A stretch of 64,000 bases of DNA from Bdellovibrionota bacterium (GTDB lineage: Bacteria > Bdellovibrionota_C > UBA2361 > JAFLCA01): positions 623,556 to 687,555 of the forward strand of contig CP129486.1 in the NCBI GenBank assembly GCA_030584005.1. Reading direction: 5' to 3'. The translations under genes were made by a program, and so were the position numbers. Below the pieces are notes generated by a model that was not told where the DNA came from, ran no database searches, and worked only from the letters and a program-made list of their open reading frames with translations. Of the stretch, positions 54,478 to 62,566 are shown piece after piece. Numbering within the stretch: the stretch's first letter is position 1; every line of letters begins with the position of its first letter.

Positions 54478-55710
54478 ATGGCATCACCTTTATTTTCTCC
54501 TCACGATGGAACGCAGGGCAACTTCCAAGCTGCAACCGAGGCGCGTCGAGACGGCCTAAGGCAGGAGGTTCTTGATACCGTACCGGAGTTAGCCATTCAT
54601 CAACGCCTCGTTGACGGCATCCTCAATGCCTGGATGCGGGGAGATCGCAAGCTTGAAGTGGTGTATTCGGACATCGATGGAGTCTTGCTGGCAGGACGGG
54701 GCACACCTCCGGAAGTGCAGAGCAGCAGCCGCCAGGCGCTTCACGAGCTTTTGGCGTTTTTGGAGCAGCGCGGAACCCTCCTCATTCCAAACACCGGGGT
54801 TACATGGTCCATCGACACTGCTCTTAGCCCAAGCATTCTCCATCGTTTAGAGAATGGGGAGATCCCCTTATACCATCACGCCTTGGCTACGGACGGCGGT
54901 TCGCAGTTGATGGCCTGTTCAAGCGATGGCAACTACTCGCGTGACGAGCGCTTCGCTGCACATGTGCGGCGCAGCATGGAACATTTCCGAGGAGAGCAGG
55001 TGCTCGAGGACGCCTGGTGGCTGATACAGCGTATCAACGATAATATATTCGCAAGTGTACAGCGCTTCACTCCGTTAGATTTCGACAGAATCCGTCAGGT
55101 CGAAGAGGCCGCCAAGGGGGGCTGGGTGGATCCTTCGTCTATAGGATTCAGAGTTTTTTTGCAGCCGCATATCCACCCTGACGGCCGAGCCCATCCCGAA
55201 AGAGTGAGCGTGTATTTCTACGCATCCAATCTTGATGAGCGCGATAAAATTGAACAGCTTTTTCGGGAACAGCTTTCACCTCTTCCAGTCGTCTGCTGCG
55301 TCGAGGAGGATTTCAATAATGTGAGAAACTCCCGTTTTGGTCAGGATTATTGCGCTACTCGTTACTGCCTGGACGTCACCCCCGTGCACAAGGGGCTCCC
55401 CATCATGTATCTTGACTCGCTTGTTCGACGCGCCTGCGATGTCCTGCACACGATGGAGGACGGTGGCGCCATGAGTATCACGAATTGGTACTACGGTGAC
55501 GCAGCAAATGATCTTGTTGCTGCGAGGGCTCCCTGCATTCAATGTGTGTGCTTTGTCGGGGGTTCTAGTGAAGAACTTACTCGATACCGCACTGAGCTCG
55601 CCGCCCTCGGTAAGATTGTTTATACAGAGCATGACCCCAGTAAGCGCCATGCCGCCAGCATCCTGAATGCCTTTAGGGAAGTTGCTGCATGGCAGCAGCA
55701 AGGGCATTAG
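54478..55710 (+). CDS. HAD-superfamily phosphatase, sucrose-phosphatase-like
   Basis: A 410-residue HAD phosphatase. Motif I is VVYSDIDGVLLAG (D-x-D-G, near residue 62), motif II-like Thr in LIPNTGVTWS, and motif IV is Y-Y-G-D-A-A-N-D-L near residue 340. The DxDG form and GDxxND tail are those of the Cof/sucrose-6-phosphate phosphatase group. The long middle (residues ~110-300) would be the substrate cap. It starts 121 bases after the kinase gene and completes a set of transferase, kinase and phosphatase. Confidence 0.82.
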   Translation: MASPLFSPHDGTQGNFQAATEARRDGLRQEVLDTVPELAIHQRLVDGILNAWMRGDRKLEVVYSDIDGVLLAGRGTPPEVQSSSRQALHELLAFLEQRGTLLIPNTGVTWSIDTALSPSILHRLENGEIPLYHHALATDGGSQLMACSSDGNYSRDERFAAHVRRSMEHFRGEQVLEDAWWLIQRINDNIFASVQRFTPLDFDRIRQVEEAAKGGWVDPSSIGFRVFLQPHIHPDGRAHPERVSVYFYASNLDERDKIEQLFREQLSPLPVVCCVEEDFNNVRNSRFGQDYCATRYCLDVTPVHKGLPIMYLDSLVRRACDVLHTMEDGGAMSITNWYYGDAANDLVAARAPCIQCVCFVGGSSEELTRYRTELAALGKIVYTEHDPSKRHAASILNAFREVAAWQQQGH

Positions 55711-55716
55711 CGTGAA

Positions 55717-57015
55717 CTATCGCGGCGTCCATAGCGCTCTCATCTTTACCCCCGCAAGGTCCCTAAGAGCTCCTATCAGATAGATCGAGCCGGTGAAGAG
55801 AACCGGAACGTCGGTGTCCATTTCAGAGAGACATTCCGCATAGCGCGTGCCAAAGTCGTGTGCTACCGCCCCCCGGGCCCGTAAAAAGCGGCAGATTTCA
55901 TCGCTTGAAACAGCCTTGTGGAAGGCCGGCTCAAGCACACGCCACTCCCTCACATGCGGCAAAAGTAGCTCCACCATAGCCTGCCAATTCTTTGTAGAAA
56001 TTGCGCCGAAGCAGCAGTCGACGGCTCTCCACCGTCGATCGGCGGCTGCGCGAGACTTAAGGTATGCACAGAGGCTTCCTATGCCCTCAGGATTATGTCC
56101 GGCATCGATTAATAGCGGCCTGTCTCGCCAGACCGTTTCCTCCAGCCGCGCGGGCCAGAACACCGAAGCAACCCCTCTCTGTATCGCCTGATTGGCGCAT
56201 ACCCGATGACCCTCTCTCTCGATGAGCAAGGCAGCCTGTATGGCCAGAGACATGTTGTGCCCCTGGTGCGATCCTCTAAGACTCGGCGTAAATGGCAGTT
56301 CGTCCTCCCCACTCCTGAACAAAAAACCATCTTCACGCGTATGGTACGAGAACTCGCTGCCGCACCGGTACAATGGCGCACCAAGCTCTGTAGCCTTGGC
56401 CAATACTACTTCTGCTGCCTCCGCAGGAAGCGCCCCGCTAACGACCGGACATTTGGGCTTAATGATTCCGGCTTTCTCAGCAGCAATCTTTGCCAAGGTA
56501 TCGCCAAGCACATGCTCATGATCAAAGGAGATTGTCGTAATGACACTCACCAACGGGTGGTCGATCACATTGGTCGCATCGAGCCGTCCGCCGAGCCCCA
56601 CCTCTAATACGGCGTAATCTAGGGCAAGTTCGCGGAAGCTCCAAAACGCAATTGCGGTCATCACTTCAAAGAATGATGGAACGAGCCCCTCTTTCACCGT
56701 CACGGCGCGAATACGAAGCGCTGCGACCTCAAGCAGGCTGTCATCAACCGGTAGTCCATCAATCACTACGCGCTCATTCATCGTCACAAGATGAGGAGAG
56801 GTATAGAGCCCCACCCTCTTTCCGCTTGCTCCGAGAATGGAAGCAAGCGCAGCTGAAACCGAACCCTTGCCATTCGTTCCAGCAACATGCAGAGCGGGCA
56901 CCGCTAAATGAGGATCGCCGAGAGCAGCAAGCAACGTGCGTATGCAGCCGAGCGAGAACTCGCCGCTCCCGCTCCATTGCGGGAGTGCGTTTAGAAAATT
57001 CCGAAAATCAGTCAT
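55717..57015 (-). CDS. folC: Folylpolyglutamate synthase / dihydrofolate synthase
   Basis: Adds glutamates to folates, and in the bifunctional form joins glutamate to dihydropteroate. From ATG 57015 it is 432 residues. P-loop H-V-A-G-T-N-G-K-G-S near residue 45; the carbamylated-Lys / metal region DYAVLEVGLGGRLDATNV; ISFDHEHVLGDTLAKIAAEKAGI; and LIDAGHNPEGI in the C-terminal domain. Its start overlaps the end of the response regulator gene by eight bases, so it is translated from the two-component transcript. It converges with the HAD gene (six-base gap). Confidence 0.95.
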   Translation of the reverse strand: MTDFRNFLNALPQWSGSGEFSLGCIRTLLAALGDPHLAVPALHVAGTNGKGSVSAALASILGASGKRVGLYTSPHLVTMNERVVIDGLPVDDSLLEVAALRIRAVTVKEGLVPSFFEVMTAIAFWSFRELALDYAVLEVGLGGRLDATNVIDHPLVSVITTISFDHEHVLGDTLAKIAAEKAGIIKPKCPVVSGALPAEAAEVVLAKATELGAPLYRCGSEFSYHTREDGFLFRSGEDELPFTPSLRGSHQGHNMSLAIQAALLIEREGHRVCANQAIQRGVASVFWPARLEETVWRDRPLLIDAGHNPEGIGSLCAYLKSRAAADRRWRAVDCCFGAISTKNWQAMVELLLPHVREWRVLEPAFHKAVSSDEICRFLRARGAVAHDFGTRYAECLSEMDTDVPVLFTGSIYLIGALRDLAGVKMRALWTPR

Positions 57016-58384
57016 GGGCGATATCAAGCCTTCGCAGCATCCTGCGCAGCGAGGTTCTGTCAAGCTTTAGTTCCTGTGCCGTCTTCAAAACATTGCCGCC
57101 ATGACGCCGCAGCACTTCGCTGATTACTTGCTTCCGATAGCCCTCCACCTGGTCATGCAGTGACTGAGCGCGAGTTTGACCTTCACCCATCGAGGCAGGA
57201 AGGGCGATATGGCGCGGCTCAATCCTCACCGCACCCTCAAACTGTGCCCGATAAGCTGCATTTTCCAAAGTTGCCTCCAATTCTCTCACGTTCCCCGGCC
57301 AGGAGTGGGAGACAAGCACCGCCAATGCCTCGTCGGTACTGCCTTGCACGGTGAGATCATGCTGTCCGGCTAGATTTGCGATTATATGCTGGGCTAGCGC
57401 AGCGATGTCATCTCGCCTCTCGCGAAGCGGCGGCAGTACGATTGAAGCATGGGCGAGCCGATGATAGAGGTCTCTTCGCAATTTACCCGCGGTGATCGCC
57501 TCTTGCGGATCGCGGTTTGTCGCGCAGATCAGACGAAAGTTTGTCGCAATCTCACGGTTTGAGCCCACGGGACGGAACACGCGCTCTTGCAAAACCCCCA
57601 ATAGAGTGACCTGGATCTCCATCGGCAGTTCATCGATCTCATCGAGGAACAGTGTGCCGCCGTGGGCCTCCTCTAACAAACCACGCCGACTCTCCGTTGC
57701 ACCGGTAAAGGAGCCCTTGGCATGTCCGAAGAGCTCGCTGTTGACCAGATCAGCCGTTGCGAAATTAGGCTGATATCTCACAAACGGATGACGACCGCTT
57801 TGCTCATGGATGGAACGGGCAACAAGCCCCTTGCCCGTTCCCGTTTCGCCGTACAACAGAACTGCCTGGGTCGTTTTGGCCGCGTATTGAATCTGCTCTC
57901 GAATTCTGGTCGCCGCTTCGCTCCGGCCTATGAAGTAAAACTTCGCATGCTGCGCGGTCGAAGCAAGGCTCTGGTAGGCTCGCCGCAAATTCGCCTGGGC
58001 GATCGCGTCGCGAACAAGAGCGCACACGTGGTCGGCTTCAGGGGGCTTCTCTAAGAAGCTCGCCGCTCCCAAGGCCAGTGCCCGCACGCCGAAGGCCGGA
58101 CTCCCGTGGCCAGTCAATACGATTACTCTTAGCGTCCCGTCACCGCGCTGCAGGTCAGAGATCAACTGAAAACCAGCGTCTACCCCCTGGGTTGCATCGA
58201 GATGTAGATCTATGATCGCTGCCTGAGGGCGATACTTTTCGGCCAGTACACGCGCATCATCCGCCTTCGTCGTACCGTAAATCGACACCCCGGGAAGGCG
58301 CTGCTTAATCAATTTTGAAAGCGACAGCACATTATCGCCGTCATCATCGACAAGAAGAAGGGAGCCTTCTGTTTGATTACTCAT
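57008..58384 (-). CDS. NtrC-family sigma54-dependent response regulator
   Basis: From ATG 58384, which overlaps the histidine kinase stop (ATGA), it is 458 residues. Receiver domain with phospho-acceptor Asp in AAIIDLHLD; AAA+ domain with Walker A G-E-T-G-T-G-K-G and Walker B TLFLDEIDELP; the sigma54 contact loop is G-S-F-T-G-A rather than the usual G-A-F-T-G-A; a Fis-type HTH ends the protein (GNVLKTAQELKLDRTSLRRML). It would activate sigma54 promoters. The target genes cannot be told; I saw no clear TGGCAC-N5-TTGCA site in the window, though I cannot run a full search. Confidence 0.93.
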   Translation of the reverse strand: MSNQTEGSLLLVDDDGDNVLSLSKLIKQRLPGVSIYGTTKADDARVLAEKYRPQAAIIDLHLDATQGVDAGFQLISDLQRGDGTLRVIVLTGHGSPAFGVRALALGAASFLEKPPEADHVCALVRDAIAQANLRRAYQSLASTAQHAKFYFIGRSEAATRIREQIQYAAKTTQAVLLYGETGTGKGLVARSIHEQSGRHPFVRYQPNFATADLVNSELFGHAKGSFTGATESRRGLLEEAHGGTLFLDEIDELPMEIQVTLLGVLQERVFRPVGSNREIATNFRLICATNRDPQEAITAGKLRRDLYHRLAHASIVLPPLRERRDDIAALAQHIIANLAGQHDLTVQGSTDEALAVLVSHSWPGNVRELEATLENAAYRAQFEGAVRIEPRHIALPASMGEGQTRAQSLHDQVEGYRKQVISEVLRRHGGNVLKTAQELKLDRTSLRRMLRRLDIAHD

Positions 58385-58989
58385 GAGCTGCACTTGGTCC
58401 GCAAGGGAATAGTTAGATGCACTTTTACTGTACCATCCCCACAAACAGCATCAATCGTGCCTCCCATGGCCCACCAAAGGAGGTCAAATACCGCGCTGGC
58501 GGGCTCATCAAGCCCACAATACGATACCAGGAGCTCACTGAGAGATTCGCTAGGCTTTGACGTTGCGGCGAATCGGTGATGCCTCCCCTCCAGCCATAGA
58601 ACCGCATGCTCGGGCTCCACTGCTGCTGATGATATGAAAGCCCCCAACTGTTCCGCACACCGAGCAAGCTCCTGAAAAGCCCGTGTCAGGAGTGCCGCTG
58701 AGCCAACGATGACCGCATCAGGCACATGGACGCGGACAGTGATGGGGGAACAGATCTCGTGCAAACGACACTCGGTGACTGCATCTGTGGCTTCTTCAAA
58801 AGACAGGTACTTTAGAAGGTCCTGAATCTCCCTGCATCGTTTGCGTGCACGTGCAACATCTTCAGAGGGATTCTGGCCTTCCAAGAACGCCAGCTCATTT
58901 GAGATTACATTCAGCGGGTTTCGTATGCGATGAGAGACCGCTGCAAACAGTCTAGAAAAGGCTCGCAGGTAGCGAAGATCGCTGTTCAT
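58381..58989 (-). CDS. Short histidine kinase with degenerate ATPase domain
   Basis: A 202-residue cytoplasmic protein. The dimerisation/phosphoacceptor helix is F-A-A-V-S-H-R-I-R-N-P-L-N near residue 20, a good H box. The following ~130 residues occupy the place of a HATPase_c domain but I find no N box, no D-x-G-x-G G1 box and only a weak G2-like AMGGTIDAVCGDG. There is no sensor domain. It overlaps the response regulator gene by four bases. It may be a phosphotransfer protein, or an ATPase whose motifs are too diverged to see. Confidence 0.75.
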   Translation of the reverse strand: MNSDLRYLRAFSRLFAAVSHRIRNPLNVISNELAFLEGQNPSEDVARARKRCREIQDLLKYLSFEEATDAVTECRLHEICSPITVRVHVPDAVIVGSAALLTRAFQELARCAEQLGAFISSAAVEPEHAVLWLEGRHHRFAATSKPSESLSELLVSYCGLDEPASAVFDLLWWAMGGTIDAVCGDGTVKVHLTIPLRTKCSS

Positions 58990-59021
58990 GCACCACCACA
59001 GGTCTGGCCGTGATTCCGGGC

Positions 59022-60434
59022 TCAGGCACGCAGTTTATTATAGCCATCAAATGCAGCAACCTTATAGCACTCTGCAAGTGTGGGGTAATTAAAAACGGCA
59101 TCCATTAGATAATTGAGGCCCCCGCCCAGTGCGATTACCGCCTGGCCGATATGGATAAGCTCGGTCGACGACTCTCCGATGATATGCACGCCTAAGACCC
59201 GCTGATCTTCTCTATGGAACAGGATCTTCAACATGCCATTCTCATCCCCGATGATCAGTCCGCGCGCTATCTCCCGGTACCAGGCCATCCCAACTTCATA
59301 TGGAATGCCCTTCTCAGTAAGTTCCGCTTCATTGAAACCTACATAGGAGATCTCGGGAATTGAATAAATGCCGTAAGGAAGAGGTACATCAATCCGGCGG
59401 TCGGTTATACCGAATGCATGACAGGCGGCGATACGTCCCTGCTGCCCCGAGGTGGAGGCAAGAGCAGGAAATCCTACTACATCCCCAGCTGCGTAAACGT
59501 GATCTCGATTCGTTTGGAAATGCTCATTGACGTTGAGTCGTCCACGCTCATCGATGTGCACACCGAGAGACTCCAGCCCTAAATCATCGGTGGCGCTTTG
59601 ACGCCCTGCCGAGAAGAGCGCCACATCCGAGACGATAACTTTGCCGCTCTTCAGTTCGGTTACGACCTGCCCATCGGCGCGCACCGAACAGTTCTTCACC
59701 TCTTCTCCAAGCCGCAGCGTTACTCCCATCGAGCGCATTTGATACTGGAGACATTCGATGATCTCCTCGTCGCAGAACCCGAGGAGACGTTTTCGCGCAT
59801 CGACAATCGTCACATCGACTCCCAATGCCGCGAACATTGAACCGTACTCGGTTCCTATAACACCACCACCCACTACGGTCATACGCCGTGGGAGTTCCTG
59901 CATCTTGAGAATATCATCACTGTCAAAAATTTTTACTCCGTCGAATGCAATATGGGTCGGCCGGTGCGGTCGAGCTCCAACTGCAACAACAAATTTCTCA
60001 GCGGTCCGGATCGTAGACATGCCAAGTGCTGAGACAATCTCGACCGTATGTTCATCGACAAAGCGGGCATGACCATTGATAACTTCAACATGGTTACGTT
60101 GAAGCTGCGCTTTGATGACCTCGATCTCCGTCTGCATGATGCGATTGCAGCGAAAGGTGAGGTCGCTCATCTGAATCTCGTTCTTTACCCTGTATCCGGC
60201 GCCATAAATGTTGCGCTGCCGGTATCCCGAGAGGTACACCACTGCTTCTTTGAAGGACTTGCTGGGGATCGTGCCGGTGTTCACACACACGCCCCCCACC
60301 ACCTCGCGTTCATCGACTATGGCAACGCGCTTTCTTATCTTGGCAGCCTGCACGGCAGCACGCTGACCAGCGGGACCACAGCCGATCACCAACAGATCGA
60401 AATCATAACCGGATGCAGAACGCTGTTTCGCCAC
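59022..60434 (-). CDS. sthA: Soluble pyridine nucleotide transhydrogenase (SthA type)
   Basis: FAD-dependent flavoprotein of the Si-specific NAD(P)+ transhydrogenase group, 470 residues. FAD site V-I-G-C-G-P-A-G near residue 16; the redox region is GGVCVNTGTIPSKS, which has a single Cys, as in SthA and unlike dihydrolipoamide dehydrogenase (CxxxxC). NAD site TVVGGGVIGTEYGSMFAALG; AAGDVVGFPALAS at the FAD end. It balances NADH and NADPH. A monocistronic gene by spacing. Confidence 0.92.
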   Translation of the reverse strand: MAKQRSASGYDFDLLVIGCGPAGQRAAVQAAKIRKRVAIVDEREVVGGVCVNTGTIPSKSFKEAVVYLSGYRQRNIYGAGYRVKNEIQMSDLTFRCNRIMQTEIEVIKAQLQRNHVEVINGHARFVDEHTVEIVSALGMSTIRTAEKFVVAVGARPHRPTHIAFDGVKIFDSDDILKMQELPRRMTVVGGGVIGTEYGSMFAALGVDVTIVDARKRLLGFCDEEIIECLQYQMRSMGVTLRLGEEVKNCSVRADGQVVTELKSGKVIVSDVALFSAGRQSATDDLGLESLGVHIDERGRLNVNEHFQTNRDHVYAAGDVVGFPALASTSGQQGRIAACHAFGITDRRIDVPLPYGIYSIPEISYVGFNEAELTEKGIPYEVGMAWYREIARGLIIGDENGMLKILFHREDQRVLGVHIIGESSTELIHIGQAVIALGGGLNYLMDAVFNYPTLAECYKVAAFDGYNKLRA

Positions 60435-60797
60435 TTAAACCTCTGTATTGCTCGCCATCTCAAACCGGTAACGGTCTGATCCTGCCACCTAAACGGCGCA
60501 AAGTTCTCAATTTAATGGATTAATCAGATGGCCCCGAAGTTCCAAAAATATCACCGCTTGGATCGAAGATAAACCGGGCAAACACGATCTGAACGATTTT
60601 TTGCGCTCAAAGGCTCGCACGAGCGCGAAAACTCCCTCCCCAAAACTGCGTGAGCCAATCGGTGATGTTGCTGGCAGCTGTAGCATAGAGCCCGAGCTCA
60701 GCGCCGAGAGGTGGAGTCCTATGGTCCGTCGTTCTATTCTGTGTTAGTAGTGCCGCCTGCGCAGTTGTCGCGTGCGTGCGCTCAGGAAACAAGACCT
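60435..60797. other. Divergent intergenic region, sthA / gatC
   Basis: 363 bases between divergent genes, holding both promoters by inference. A minus-strand 61-codon frame at 60607-60792 lacks a Shine-Dalgarno and family features, and I do not call it. No RNA gene, repeat or strong hairpin was recognised. Confidence 0.5.
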
Positions 60798-61085
60798 ATG
60801 ATTTCAGATAATGACGTAGCCAAGATCGCTTCGCTTGCTCGACTAACCCTGACGCCTGAGGAGTCCAGCCGTTATGCCGCTGAACTCTCTCGCATCCTCG
60901 AGTATGTGCAGCAGCTCGACAGCTACTCTGTTGAAGGGGTGGAACCGCTAAGTCATGTGCATGGCGCATCCAATGTCTTTCGTGAAGATACTCCAACTCC
61001 GAGCTTGCCATTTGAAGGCGAAGTGAGCACAAATGCCCCCGATAAATCGGGACGTTTTTTCCGCGTACCGCTCATCATTGAGTAG
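60798..61085 (+). CDS. gatC: Asp-tRNA(Asn)/Glu-tRNA(Gln) amidotransferase subunit C
   Basis: Small stabilising subunit of GatCAB, 95 residues from ATG 60798. Typical sequence: ISDNDVAKIASLARLTLTPEE, LSRILEYVQQLD, and the C-terminal RFFRVPLIIE. It begins the gatC-gatA-gatB operon, which points to indirect charging of Asn- and/or Gln-tRNA. Confidence 0.96.
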   Translation: MISDNDVAKIASLARLTLTPEESSRYAAELSRILEYVQQLDSYSVEGVEPLSHVHGASNVFREDTPTPSLPFEGEVSTNAPDKSGRFFRVPLIIE

Positions 61086-61108
61086 CCCTGTAATTATAGA
61101 ATGTTTGC

Positions 61109-62566
61109 ATGACTGACCTCGCCTCTCTCACCGCTACTGAAATTGCATCCGAACTCGATCGCGGCTCGCTTTCAAGCGTAGAACTTACTCGATCGCTCCT
61201 GACCCGCGCGGAGTCAAAGCGCGGATTGAATGCGTTCCTCGATCTCTACAGTGATGTAGCTCTCGCCTCAGCAGAGGAGGCGGACAAGCGTCGTCGCGCA
61301 GGCGAGCGCGGTCCACTCTTAGGTGTGCCGGTTGCCATTAAGGATGTAATTCTTGTTAAAGGAACCAAGACTACCTGCGGCAGCCGCATGCTCGCCAATT
61401 TTCTGTCGCCATACGACGCGACAGTCGTCAGCAAGTTACGCAAGAGTGGGGCAGTGCTCTTTGGCAAGACCAACATGGATGAATTCGCAATGGGTTCGTC
61501 AACCGAGAACTCTGCCTTTGGCCCGGTGCAGAACCCTTGGAATAAGGCCTATGTGCCAGGGGGCTCAAGTGGCGGTTCTGCAGCCGCGGTCTCTGCACGC
61601 ATCGCACCGTTGGCGCTTGGCAGTGATACTGGAGGATCAATCCGCCAACCAGCTTCGTTCACCGGAATAGTCGGCATGAAGCCTACCTATGGTCGCACCA
61701 GTCGTTACGGGCTTGTTGCTTATGCCTCCTCGCTCGATCAGATAGGTCCATTTGCCCGATCGGTCAAAGATTGCGCACATCTCCTAGAGACGATATCTGG
61801 ATTTGATCCCTCTGACTCAACATCGATGGATGTTCCTGTTCCAAGCTGGAGTGAGGAGTTGACTCAAGGTATTAAGGGTCTTCGAATTGGTGTGCCCAAG
61901 CAGTATTTTATTGAGGGACTGCACCCCGAAGTAGAGCAGGCCGTGCGAGCTGCCTTGCAATGGTACGAGGGTCAGGGCGCTTCCCTTGTTGAAGTTGATC
62001 TGCCACACACGGAAGCTGCGCTCTCAACCTACTACATACTCGCTCCGGCTGAAGCATCATCGAATTTGGCTCGCTTTGATGGCGTTCGATACGGTCATCG
62101 AGCTGCCGAACCTACGGACCTCATTGATCTTTACTGCCGCAGCCGTTCAGAAGGCTTTGGCACCGAGGTCAAGCGCCGTATAATGATCGGCACCTATGTA
62201 CTGTCATCCGGTTACTACGACGCCTTCTATCTCCGTGCCCAGAAAGTACGAGCACTGATTAAGAACGACTTCGACAAAGTATTCTCCTCACAATGCGACC
62301 TACTGGCATGCCCTACAGCTCCAACCCCCGCCTTCCGCATCGGTGAGAAGGTCGACGATCCACTCACTATGTACCTGAGCGATGTGTTTACCATTACTGT
62401 AAACTTGGCTGGACTTCCGGGATTGAGCCTTCCCTGCGGGTTTAGTAGCAGCCAACTCCCCATTGGATTGCAGCTTATTGGAAAGCCTTGGGATGAGGGG
62501 ACATTGCTGCGCGCGGCCTACGCCTATGAACAGCAACATGATTGGCACACGCGAGTACCACAATGA
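61109..62566 (+). CDS. gatA: Asp-tRNA(Asn)/Glu-tRNA(Gln) amidotransferase subunit A
   Basis: Amidase-signature enzyme that releases ammonia from glutamine for the amidotransferase. 485 residues. Catalytic Lys in PVAIKDVI, the amidase signature [16 protein letters not shown], and [14 protein letters not shown] with the Ser-cisSer-Lys triad complete. It starts 23 bases after gatC and its stop overlaps the gatB start (ATGA). Confidence 0.97.
   Translation: MTDLASLTATEIASELDRGSLSSVELTRSLLTRAESKRGLNAFLDLYSDVALASAEEADKRRRAGERGPLLGVPVAIKDVILVKGTKTTCGSRMLANFLSPYDATVVSKLRKSGAVLFGKTNMDEFAMGSSTENSAFGPVQNPWNKAYVPGGSSGGSAAAVSARIAPLALGSDTGGSIRQPASFTGIVGMKPTYGRTSRYGLVAYASSLDQIGPFARSVKDCAHLLETISGFDPSDSTSMDVPVPSWSEELTQGIKGLRIGVPKQYFIEGLHPEVEQAVRAALQWYEGQGASLVEVDLPHTEAALSTYYILAPAEASSNLARFDGVRYGHRAAEPTDLIDLYCRSRSEGFGTEVKRRIMIGTYVLSSGYYDAFYLRAQKVRALIKNDFDKVFSSQCDLLACPTAPTPAFRIGEKVDDPLTMYLSDVFTITVNLAGLPGLSLPCGFSSSQLPIGLQLIGKPWDEGTLLRAAYAYEQQHDWHTRVPQ

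Noticed and set aside
60607-60792. 61-codon minus-strand frame upstream of gatC
   Set aside because: No start signal and no recognisable content.
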